From NCBI GenBank assembly GCA_049366715.1, contig JBMNCQ010000002.1:1-35068 (forward strand): a stretch of DNA of 35,068 bases, written 5' to 3'. Both the position numbers and the translations under genes were made by a program. Numbering within the stretch: the first letter of the stretch is position 1; every line of letters starts with the position of its first letter. The DNA is from JBMNCQ01 sp049366715. Lineage in GTDB: Bacteria; Bacillota; Peptococcia; Peptococcales; BICA1-8. The notes beneath the pieces were generated by a model. That model worked only from the letters and a program-made list of their open reading frames with translations, was not told where the DNA came from and did no database searches. This document shows, one piece after another, positions 1 to 6,830 of this stretch.

Positions 1-52
1 GTGACATTTTACCGGAATAATAACAAGGTGACATTATCACAGAATAAACACA
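1..52. mobile_element. Terminal repeats of an IS21-like element (end only)
   Basis: Two imperfect direct repeats of about 25 bases sit side by side at 1-25 and 28-52. Both begin GTGACATT and share the later pattern ACxGxAATAA. Multiple short terminal repeats that start with a TGACA-type sequence are the known arrangement at IS21-family ends. No transposase is inside the window; it would lie to the left. The family assignment is from memory of such ends. Confidence 0.5.
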
Positions 53-69
53 AAAGATTAAACTTTTTC

Positions 70-98
70 TTGTTTTTTTATAATGCATAGAATATAAT
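70..98 (+). promoter_or_regulatory. Sigma-A-type promoter of the lysR leader
   Basis: A -35 element TTGTTT (70-75), a 17-base spacer and a perfect -10 TATAAT (93-98) are present. Transcription would start near 105 and run into the structured leader and terminator that precede the LysR gene. Confidence 0.55.
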
Positions 99-127
99 TA
101 TGTCATAAATAAATAAGTAGTTACTGC

Positions 128-224
128 GTATACTTATCAGGATATGTTAGCGCATATCGAGTTCAGAGTATATAGCCAGTATTCATATAATTTGTATTTA
201 TGTTATATGAATGCTGGCTTTTTT
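128..224 (+). promoter_or_regulatory. Structured leader with intrinsic terminator upstream of lysR
   Basis: Downstream of the promoter lies a nested hairpin: outer helix TATAC (129-133) with GTATA (168-172), internal loop 134-140/159-167, inner helix GATATG (141-146) with CATATC (153-158), loop TTAGCG. It is followed at once by a 17-bp stem (174-190 with 203-219, one G:U pair) and a run of six T, a canonical rho-independent terminator. Terminator plus upstream fold before a gene is the layout of an attenuator or riboswitch. I do not recognise the fold as a known class. It could also just end the transcript of an element to the left. Confidence 0.5.
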
Positions 225-348
225 GTTTTTAATTATAAGAATTGGAGGTCTGCTTAAGCAGGTAAATAAAAAGTCCAGTGATAAAATTGATTTTGCTTAC
301 TAATAAAGGAGTCCTTCAAGGTAAAAGCGAGGTGAATAATTTATTGCA

Positions 349-1269
349 ATGTTGAGCGATAGTATGCGAGTTTTTTTAACCGTTGTTGATAAAAAAAGTT
401 TTTCGAAAGCTGCAAAATCTCTATTTCTTACCCAACCTGCAGTTAGTTTCCAGATACAGATGCTTGAAGAGTACTATGGAACAAGACTCTTTGACAGAAT
501 TAGTAGAAATATTACCTTAACTGAGGCAGGAAACCTTTTATGGGGGTATGCAAAAGATATGAGTCAACAGCAGAAAGAGTTGGAAAGGAAAATACAAGAA
601 CTTACAGGTACAACAAAAGGTAAACTTGTAATTGGTGCTAGTACAACTATTGGTGAATATATCATACCGTATTTATTGGGTGCTTTTAAAAAAAAATATC
701 CTGAAGTAGAAATAAGTTTAGATGTTGGTAATACAGAAGATGTTGAGAATGGTATTACCAATACTACTTTGGATCTTGGTTTAGTAGAAGGACCGGTAAA
801 TAGTAAAGAAATTGAAGAAAAAATTTTTTTGAAAGATCAATTAGTACTAATTACTTCGCAACATCATCCACTAGCTGAAAAAGAAAATGTATCAGTTTTT
901 GAATTAGAGAAATATCCATTTATTTTAAGAGAAAAAGGTTCAGGTACAAGAATTGAAATGGAAAAACATCTCAAAAATGCAGGGTTTTTATTAAATAATC
1001 TCAAGGTAGTATTGGAACTTGGTAGTACGTCTGCCATAAAGAGAGCAGTACAAAGCGGACTAGGTATTTCAATTATTTCTAAATGGGCAGCAAGAGAAAA
1101 AGTAAGAAGAAGGCAAATTCATGAAGCTTATTTTATTGAGGATAAATTTGAAAGGCATTTTAGTATAATAGTACATAAAAAGAAATTTCGAACTCAGGCA
1201 GTTGATGAATTTATTAATTTCTTAAATACTAAAGAAGCATTGAAAGTAGTTGAAAGTAATCTGATTTAG
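349..1269 (+). CDS. LysR-family transcriptional regulator
   Basis: A 306-residue protein, the usual LysR length. Residues about 1-62 form the winged helix-turn-helix, with the family pattern of SFSKAAKSLFLTQPAVS, a recognition helix and FDR near residue 50. Residues about 90-295 are the periplasmic-binding-like effector domain, beginning GKLVIGASTTIGEYIIP. The start is uncertain: ATG 349 has a GAGGTG 14 bases upstream, while the in-frame ATG at 364 would also give a complete domain. It stands alone on its transcript behind a promoter and a terminator-ended leader. LysR regulators often control adjacent catabolic operons; locus A, 2.3 kb downstream, is a candidate target, but transposon remnants lie between, so this is only a guess. 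Confidence 0.9.
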   Translation: MLSDSMRVFLTVVDKKSFSKAAKSLFLTQPAVSFQIQMLEEYYGTRLFDRISRNITLTEAGNLLWGYAKDMSQQQKELERKIQELTGTTKGKLVIGASTTIGEYIIPYLLGAFKKKYPEVEISLDVGNTEDVENGITNTTLDLGLVEGPVNSKEIEEKIFLKDQLVLITSQHHPLAEKENVSVFELEKYPFILREKGSGTRIEMEKHLKNAGFLLNNLKVVLELGSTSAIKRAVQSGLGISIISKWAAREKVRRRQIHEAYFIEDKFERHFSIIVHKKKFRTQAVDEFINFLNTKEALKVVESNLI

Positions 1270-1284
1270 TATTACTAAATTTTT
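1264..1284 (+). terminator. Weak intrinsic terminator after lysR
   Basis: A 7-bp stem ATTTAGT/ACTAAAT with a 3-base loop overlaps the lysR stop codon and is followed by T-rich sequence. It is AT-rich and weak. Confidence 0.35.
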
Positions 1285-1324
1285 ATTAGATGAATAATGT
1301 GTAACTGATGTAATAATTACAGAG

Positions 1325-2085
1325 ATCTCTTAGATTCCCGCTTACTCATAACGAGGAAGGTGGAACAATATCCAAGTTTATATAGATTTCCTTCTGCTTC
1401 TCAAGAAGCTCACCAACACGAGTTTCTGGCCGGGTGTTTCAAAGCATTCGATGACATCAAGTTTATCGAGGGCACTCTGCAAGGTATAACTTTGAATGAA
1501 TCTGTCTCCTGCATCTGCTTTTTGATGTAAGAAAAATAGATTAGAGCCACAAACTCTACAAAAAGTTTATCTCATGGAAACCAGTGTGGGGCGCATGTTC
1601 AAGCGTTCCTTAAGGTTGTCGAAGACCTGCGGCAGAACTCCAGTGCGGTGATAGCATCCTTTTTTTCGTTGGTCAGAAGGCAAAAAATCCATAATACTGT
1701 TTTGCTTTGGTAACACCTCTTCATTGACGGCGACCTTTGTGCCCCATCTAAGCGTGGTTTTTGCTTCGAAGTACTTTTATAGAGGTTTTTATGTTCCGGA
1801 ACCCTTTTACCGATTCCATTTCATCTTCCGCGACTTTATCAATGTTGTAATAATAATGAATGTAGATACGTCTGGATTCCGATAAAATGTCCCCTTTATA
1901 TGAGCGGTGCTGTGCATAAAGCCATCCGTCTGTACTGTATGGCGATACAGCTCATATTTCTCCCTATAGTATTCAAAAGTGCAAAATTCATTGTAGATGG
2001 TATTCCTAATAAAAGTAAGGGACGTTTTTACGGAGATCAGGAATTTCGAGTTTTCTTTGAAGAGGGGCATTGATAGCTCGCTAAA
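1325..2085 (-). pseudogene. Decayed transposase, IS1634-like (IS4 superfamily)
   Basis: No intact frame exists, but on the minus strand fragments of one protein can be read in order through several frameshifts. Around 2070-1840 an open stretch contains KTSLTFIRNTIYNEF and a YREKYELY stretch. Around 1800-1720 come pieces resembling VPEHEKLY and the following KTT. Around 1560-1380 come FVEFVALIY, SYIKKQMQE and ALDKLDVIECF. This order and wording match the C-terminal half of IS1634-type DDE transposases known from Clostridia. The N-terminal half is missing and no clear terminal inverted repeats are seen. The family call is from memory and would need a BLASTX search to confirm. Confidence 0.6.
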
Positions 2086-2176
2086 CCATGTTATTATGCT
2101 ATTTTAATACGAACTGATTTGAAAAAAATTTTACAAGAACTGTCTGGCTTAAAATGAATTTTGAAAGGGTGAGAAA

Positions 2177-2806
2177 ATGTTGATAAAAGAATTGTTTTCT
2201 GAACTATTAAGAAATGGTTTTCAAACTAGAGTTGTTGAAAACAAATATGAAGCTCAAAAAATGATTTTAAATATGATTACTGATAAAAGTAAAGTTGGTA
2301 TAGGTGGGTCAATAACAATACAGCAATTGGACCTTGTGGATAGATTAAAAGAAATGGATTGTGACATTTATTGGCATTTTAATAAGAAGTTACCTCGTGA
2401 AGAAGACCTTAAAATTTACAAAATGCAGCAAGTTTGTGACTTTTTTCTTGCGAGTTGTAATGCAATTACAAAAGATGGTAAGTTGATCTTTATTGACGGA
2501 AGTGGTAATCGGATTAGTGCAACTATCTTTGGACCTGACAATGTTATTTTAGTGGTAGGTAAAAATAAAATAGTCGATTCTATAGAAGAAGGAATTAATC
2601 GGGCACGTAATTATTGTGCACCGCGACTTTATAAATTAAAAAACTCTCCAGCACCTTGTGCAATTAATGGAGAACATTGTTTGAACTGTAGAGGCGAATT
2701 AAAGCAGTGTAGGGTAATTGCGATAATTGAAAATATTCCTAAAGCGAGAAGGGATTTAGGTAATAATTTTACAATTATTTTGGTAAATGAAGATTTAGGG
2801 ATATAA
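2177..2806 (+). CDS. LUD-domain protein (LutC/YkgG-like)
   Basis: A 209-residue protein with an AGGGTGAG ribosome site before the ATG. It shows the LUD (DUF162) pattern: an N-terminal helix followed by VVENKYEAQKMI, the glycine-rich GIGGSITIQQLDL near residue 42, and IDGSGNRISATIFGPDNVI near residue 106, which ends in the family's VVGKNKIV. The C-terminal 50 residues carry four cysteines (CAINGEHCLNC, then C six residues on). LUD proteins include LutC of the lactate oxidation complex, but LutA and LutB are absent here and stand-alone LUD proteins in anaerobes have no settled function. It lies between two dead transposases, so it may be a cargo gene or an islet that survived insertions. Confidence 0.85.
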   Translation: MLIKELFSELLRNGFQTRVVENKYEAQKMILNMITDKSKVGIGGSITIQQLDLVDRLKEMDCDIYWHFNKKLPREEDLKIYKMQQVCDFFLASCNAITKDGKLIFIDGSGNRISATIFGPDNVILVVGKNKIVDSIEEGINRARNYCAPRLYKLKNSPAPCAINGEHCLNCRGELKQCRVIAIIENIPKARRDLGNNFTIILVNEDLGI

Positions 2807-2839
2807 CAGCGAAATTTTAGTTTCCTATTTTTCCCATAA

Positions 2840-3440
2840 CCGGCATATGAATTGAAACGAGATATCTTTGGTTTTGCCGATAAAATCACAAGAAGCCTGA
2901 AACTCCTCAAATGAAGTTTATCACCCAGATGATTTACGGCCTTTTTAAAGGCAACAAAAGCCACTTAAGTGAAATTGCCCGTTCCTTGTAAAGAAGATAT
3001 TTCTTTAAAAAAACCATGGATCGTTTATCAAGAAACTTAAATCAGTTTGCGGATCAAAACATAGTGATGGACAATTATATCCAAATAAAAAAACACGTCC
3101 AGGAGGATTATTCTGTAATTATTATTATTGGTAATTCCGACATTGCAAAGCCTTGCAGCTCTAAGCCGGAAGCTTTAACAGATATGCATAAGGTAGTACA
3201 GGTGAAATCGTAAAAGGATACTTAAGCATGATTGTTACTTTGGCTGTCGGATACATTGAAATAATGATCTCGGCTAAAGCGGATACGATATCTTTAACGA
3301 CTTTAAAAGAATGCTCAAAGAGGATTTATGGTATTCCTCAATTTATATGCACTGGGCTATGGGATTGAAAATATCCTTGTTAAATCCAAAAGAGGAATAG
3401 ATAGTTTCTTTCTCAAAATGGGGAAACTCAAAATAACGAA
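2840..3440 (+). pseudogene. Decayed transposase remnant (second, unrelated IS)
   Basis: Broken pieces of a transposase are readable on the plus strand. Around 2905-2990 there is QMIYGLFKGNKSHLSEIAR. From 3016 there is TMDRLSRNLNQF leading to YSVIIIIGNSDIAKPC and a diluted repeat of it. After a large gap, a C-terminal piece around 3330-3440 contains LYALGYGIENILVKSKRG. Stops and shifts separate the parts, so it cannot be active. It is a different family and orientation from the remnant at 1325-2085. The short open frame 3016-3213 is part of this remnant and not a gene. Confidence 0.5.
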
Positions 3441-3443
3441 GTA

Positions 3444-3472
3444 TTGTCAAAGGTAAGTATAAATGTTATAAT
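3444..3472 (+). promoter_or_regulatory. Promoter of locus A
   Basis: TTGTCA (3444-3449), a 17-base spacer and a perfect TATAAT (3467-3472) give a strong sigma-A-type promoter, with a start expected near 3479. It lies just outside the duplicated segment, so it is specific to this copy. Confidence 0.7.
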
Positions 3473-3500
3473 TTTAAAAAAAACTTCGCTGCATTTTATT

Positions 3501-3588
3501 TGTGTGAGTAAATGCCATTACTCCCGGCACATTAAAGTACGCCAGCGGCATTTCTTGAAATTATTCAAGAAATGTTGCTGGCGTTTTT
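3501..3588 (+). promoter_or_regulatory. Candidate riboswitch/attenuator leader, copy 1
   Basis: A small fold precedes an intrinsic terminator. Helix 1 is TGTG (3501-3504) with CACA (3528-3531). Helix 2 is GAGTAA (3506-3511) with TTACTC (3518-3523), enclosing loop ATGCCA; the internal loop is T opposite CCGG. The terminator stem is 20 bp with two G:U pairs (3540-3559 with 3564-3583, loop ATTA), followed by TTTTTATTTT. The loop sequence ATGCC is complementary to GGCAT (3547-3551) inside the terminator 5' arm, so a loop-terminator pairing could compete with termination. The terminator sits between promoter and coding region and must be read through for lyase expression. I do not recognise a known riboswitch class. 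Confidence 0.6.
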
Positions 3589-3630
3589 ATTTTGTATATT
3601 AGTTTTCAAACTTTCTTTTGGAGGTGGTTT

Positions 3631-3660
3631 ATGGTGATAAGAGCTTCTCCTGGAAGTTAA
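3631..3660 (+). CDS. Nine-residue leader peptide, copy 1
   Basis: A short frame MVIRASPGS-stop begins 6 bases after a GGAGG site (3620-3624), a better ribosome site than many genes here have. It ends 44 bases before the lyase start and lies downstream of the terminator. It may couple or regulate lyase translation, or its GGAGG may be fortuitous. There is no obvious run of a regulatory amino acid. Copied exactly in locus B. Confidence 0.4.
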   Translation: MVIRASPGS

Positions 3661-3704
3661 GGATACCGATCTTAATTAAAATAATATTTAAGGGGGTAAT
3701 GATT

Positions 3705-5144
3705 ATGGCAGTTTATCCTGCGGATATGGTTATTTACAGAGGACGGTTTGGTACTGAGGAAATGTATGCTGTTTGGGATGAAAAAAACCTTTTGCAAAAA
3801 CGTTTGGATGTAGAAGCTGCTGTGGCTAAAGCAGAATTAAAGTTAGGGCTTATACCTGAATGGGCTGCAAATGAAATTGTTTCTAAATGTGATGTTAAAT
3901 ATATTACACCTGAAATTGCTGCCGGGTTTAAGCACGGTTCTGACATAGTAAGAATGATTAAAGGTTGCGAAAAAGTTATGGGTGAAGCCGCTGAATTGTT
4001 ACATTTCGGTTTAACATCTCAGGATATTATCGAAACCTCGTTGGCTTTAATTCTTAAAGATACCTGGAAGATTATTATGAGAGACATGAGAGCTTTAGAA
4101 GACGTACTCTTGGAAATGGCCGACAAGTATAAAACTGCAGTTATGCCCGGGAGACCGCATGGACAATATGGAACTGTAATTACTTTTGGTTTTAAAGCTG
4201 CAATTTGGGCTGCAGAAGTTAGAAGAAACATAGAACGTCTGCAAGAGTGCAGAAAGCGACTATTTGTCGGTAATCTTACAGGTTCACATGGAACCTTAGC
4301 ACCTATAGTTCATAAGGGTGGTCCCGGGATGGGAATAAGGGTACAAGGAGAAGCTTTGCAAATGCTGGGACTTAAACCTAATGTAATTTGTACGCATGCT
4401 ACTCGGGATCGTTTGGCAGAGTTTGTAAATCTGCTTGCAATGATTGGAATTAATCTAGAAAGAATATGTAAGACAATATTTGATCTACATCGTCCTGAAA
4501 TATTTGAATTAGAAGGACCTTTTGTAGAGGGGCAGCAGATAGACAGTAGTACTATGCCTCACCGCAGAGGACCTAGTGGCACCGACTGGATCGAAGGATT
4601 TGTTAAGATCCTGAGAGGAAATGCATTAATTGGGATGGATGTAGTTGTCCAGGACGAAAGAGATGCCGCAAGATTACCATTTGAACATGCTAGTTTACCG
4701 GAAAGCTGTATGTTGACGCATAATTCGATTGTATCACTGGTTAATTATTTAAAGAAAATGAAAGTTCACATAGAAAATATGGAACGAAATGTTAGCGAAG
4801 AAATACACCGCAAAGGACAGTTCAGAGGCCAGGGCGGTCCCTTTATCCAAGGAGAATGCATGTTATACACCGTAGCTGAGAAAACAGGTAAGAAACAGTC
4901 TGCCCATAGAATGGTCTATAGAATAGCACAACAGGCGTTTCATGATCAAAAAGGCTTTAAGGAAGCATTAATGGCTGATGAAGAACTGATGAGTTATGTG
5001 ACAGAGGCAGAAATTGATGCAGCTTTAAATCCCCATAATTACATCGGAGATGCTCCGCTTCTTGTTGATCAAGTTGTTAATGCAGCACATGAAGCAAGGA
5101 AAGTTGAGGATAAAGTACTTGAAAAGGAAGGCCTTCTTCTTTAA
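3705..5144 (+). CDS. Adenylosuccinate-lyase-like lyase, copy 1
   Basis: A 479-residue member of the fumarase/aspartase (PurB/ASL) superfamily. Start chosen at ATG 3705 because AAGGGGG lies 7 bases upstream; a longer frame from TTG 3618 would run through the leader peptide and is not credible. Motifs: TSQD (104-107) followed by ETS; GRPHGQ (149-154), where PurB has RTHGQ; RDRLAEF (234-240); the flexible catalytic loop DSSTMPHRRGP (280-290); DERDAARLPFEHASLPE (317-333); a C-terminal ADSL_C-like helical domain from about 365. Family members eliminate fumarate, or a similar unsaturated acid, from a C-N, C-O or C-S substituted succinate. Purine synthesis is unlikely because it is duplicated at the head of two catabolic operons. 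It is followed by a class I fumarase, consistent with fumarate release, but the real substrate cannot be told. Confidence 0.88.
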   Translation: MAVYPADMVIYRGRFGTEEMYAVWDEKNLLQKRLDVEAAVAKAELKLGLIPEWAANEIVSKCDVKYITPEIAAGFKHGSDIVRMIKGCEKVMGEAAELLHFGLTSQDIIETSLALILKDTWKIIMRDMRALEDVLLEMADKYKTAVMPGRPHGQYGTVITFGFKAAIWAAEVRRNIERLQECRKRLFVGNLTGSHGTLAPIVHKGGPGMGIRVQGEALQMLGLKPNVICTHATRDRLAEFVNLLAMIGINLERICKTIFDLHRPEIFELEGPFVEGQQIDSSTMPHRRGPSGTDWIEGFVKILRGNALIGMDVVVQDERDAARLPFEHASLPESCMLTHNSIVSLVNYLKKMKVHIENMERNVSEEIHRKGQFRGQGGPFIQGECMLYTVAEKTGKKQSAHRMVYRIAQQAFHDQKGFKEALMADEELMSYVTEAEIDAALNPHNYIGDAPLLVDQVVNAAHEARKVEDKVLEKEGLLL

Positions 5145-5187
5145 AAGTTGAGAGTTAATATTGATTAAGAGATTGGAGGGACAAAAA

Positions 5188-6090
5188 ATGGAAAAAACAT
5201 CAGTTATTGATTCCTTCTATAAAACTACGGAAGAAATTTGTAAGGAACTGTATATTAAAGCCTTGAAAGATCTACCGCCTGATACTAGAGATGCTTTAAA
5301 AGGTGCTCATGAAGCTGAAATGAGTGAAACGGGGAAGCGGGTACTTGCAACAATCTTAGAAAATGTGCAAATTTCTGATAGCAAAAATAGATTGATTTGT
5401 CAGGACACCGGCATACCCATATATTTTGTAAAAGTTGGTAACCGGTTAAATGTTGACTTCATAAAACTTGAAGAAACAGTAAGAAAAGGTTGTCAGCGGG
5501 CTACTATAGAGCATCCTCTACGTTCAAGTGTGGTTTCTCCCTTTAAAAGACAGAATAATCAAGACAGTTCCGGCTATCGGATACCTTCTGTTCACTTTGA
5601 TGTTTTACAGGATGATGACAAAGTAGAAATTCTAATGATACCCAAGGGCTCAGGGTCTGAAAATATGAGTTTTCTTAAAATGTTAATTCCTGCTGATGGG
5701 GTAAATGGTGTTAAAAAATATATACTTGAGACAATTGCCACTCAAGTTGGTGCTAACCCGTGTCCGCCTTACATTGTTGGAATTGGAATCGGGGGAACTT
5801 CTGATTTATGCATGAAATTAGCTAAAACTGCAGCGGTTTGTCGTCCACTTGGTTCACGAAATGAGGATCCTGAAATGGCTGCTTTTGAAGAAGAAATGTT
5901 AACTGCAATTAATCAATTAAAATCAGGCGCAATGGGTTTAGGAGGAGAAGTTACCGCACTTGATGTACATGTTGAATATGCATATACGCATATTACTCAA
6001 AATCCGGTGGCTCTTAATATTCAATGTTGGCCGGCTCGCAGAGCAAGAGCCATAATCACTGCAAATGGTGAATATCAATTAGGCTATTAG
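5188..6090 (+). CDS. Class I fumarase/tartrate dehydratase, alpha subunit
   Basis: 300 residues from ATG 5188 (GGAGGG 7 bases before); a frame from TTG 5161 would lack a ribosome site. It is the N-terminal-domain subunit of the two-subunit Fe-S hydro-lyases (fumarase FumA/B type, or L-tartrate dehydratase TtdA). Cluster cysteines are in CQDTGIP (near 71), in GANPCPP (near 190) and in QCWPARRA (near 280); KGSGSENMSF (near 157) is the conserved substrate-side motif. Reaction: reversible hydration of fumarate to malate, or dehydration of tartrate to oxaloacetate. These two activities are not separable by eye. It sits 43 bases behind the lyase and 15 bases before the beta subunit, so it is co-transcribed. 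Confidence 0.9.
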   Translation: MEKTSVIDSFYKTTEEICKELYIKALKDLPPDTRDALKGAHEAEMSETGKRVLATILENVQISDSKNRLICQDTGIPIYFVKVGNRLNVDFIKLEETVRKGCQRATIEHPLRSSVVSPFKRQNNQDSSGYRIPSVHFDVLQDDDKVEILMIPKGSGSENMSFLKMLIPADGVNGVKKYILETIATQVGANPCPPYIVGIGIGGTSDLCMKLAKTAAVCRPLGSRNEDPEMAAFEEEMLTAINQLKSGAMGLGGEVTALDVHVEYAYTHITQNPVALNIQCWPARRARAIITANGEYQLGY

Positions 6091-6105
6091 AAAGGAGGAC
6101 CTTAA

Positions 6106-6759
6106 GTGGCTGAATATTATTTAAGAACCCCATTAACTGAAGAAGTTGTAAGAAAGCTGAAAGTGGGAGATTTAGTTACACTAGAAGGAACAATTTTTGG
6201 CATTCGTGATGCAAACCTAATTAGAATGTTTGATGATAAAGTACCTTCTCCTGTTGATCTAACCGGTTCTGCTTGTATCCATACAGCTCCAAATGTTCGC
6301 AAGAATACTCAAGGTAAATATGAACCGGTGTGTATCGGTACAACTACCAGTAGTCGTATGGACCGTTTTACTCCCGGTTTAATGGGACAGTACGGTGTTC
6401 GCGCGATAATTGGTAAGGGCGGTATGATGGAACCAAGTATGGAAGCGATGAAAAAGTTTGGCGGATGTTACCTAGCAATTGTCGGTGGTGCAGCAGCCTG
6501 GGAAACGGAAAGAATATCGGAAATTGAAGATTTGTGGTGGGAAGATTTAATGCCGGAAGCAATATGGAAGTTTAAGACTAAAGATTTTGGGCCTTTGATC
6601 GTAGCAATGGATTCTTATGGGAACAATTTATACTTTGATGTTAAGGCAAAAGCAAAATCTTTATTGCCTGAAATATATCAAAAACTAGGTATTCCTCAAG
6701 ATGATTCGGGGAATGTTTTTCAACAAATTGCAGCAACAGTTAGTAAAGATAATAAATAG
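6106..6759 (+). CDS. Class I fumarase/tartrate dehydratase, beta subunit
   Basis: 217 residues from a GTG start with AAAGGAGG 7 bases upstream. It matches the C-terminal-domain subunit of class I fumarases (TtdB/FumA-C family). Seen: LRTPLTEE at the N-terminus, GDLVTLEGTIFGIRDANL (22-39), the substrate-binding GTTTSSRMDRF (near 78), MGQYGVRAIIGKGGM (near 93) and GGCYLAIVGGAAA (near 119). It pairs with the alpha subunit immediately upstream. Product of the complex would be malate if the lyase gives fumarate, or oxaloacetate if the true substrate is tartrate. Confidence 0.9.
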   Translation: MAEYYLRTPLTEEVVRKLKVGDLVTLEGTIFGIRDANLIRMFDDKVPSPVDLTGSACIHTAPNVRKNTQGKYEPVCIGTTTSSRMDRFTPGLMGQYGVRAIIGKGGMMEPSMEAMKKFGGCYLAIVGGAAAWETERISEIEDLWWEDLMPEAIWKFKTKDFGPLIVAMDSYGNNLYFDVKAKAKSLLPEIYQKLGIPQDDSGNVFQQIAATVSKDNK

Positions 6760-6775
6760 GTAGACTAGCGCTAAA

Positions 6776-6805
6776 GTAGGGAAGGGGGAACTCCCCTTTC
6801 CTTCT
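6776..6805 (+). other. Hairpin between dehydratase and transporter genes
   Basis: A GC-rich inverted repeat (GGGAAGGGG against CCCCTTTCC, loop GAACT) lies in the 71-base gap, without a clean T-run after it. It could be a partial terminator or mRNA processing/stability element that sets different expression for enzyme and transporter genes. Confidence 0.35.
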
Positions 6806-6830
6806 TACTATTAAGGGTTGGGTGATAACA

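Larger units (their letters stand above)
3495..5143 (+). repeat. Perfect long direct repeat, copy 1
   Basis: This segment recurs at 9992-11640 at a fixed offset of 6497 bases, and I can see no difference by eye. It covers the structured leader, terminator, leader peptide and entire lyase gene. Identity stops within the stop codon (TAA here, TAG in copy 2) and on the left at a T/C difference (3494/9991), beyond which only GCTGCA is still shared. Confidence 0.93.

Noticed and set aside
2629..2964. Minus-strand frame of 111 codons
   Set aside because: It is a shadow overlapping the end of the LUD gene and the transposase remnant, with no ribosome site or recognisable protein.
3618..3704. N-terminal extension of the lyase by 29 residues (also 10115-10201)
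   Set aside because: It starts with TTG without a ribosome site, and runs over the 9-codon frame and the AAGGGGG that serves ATG 3705.
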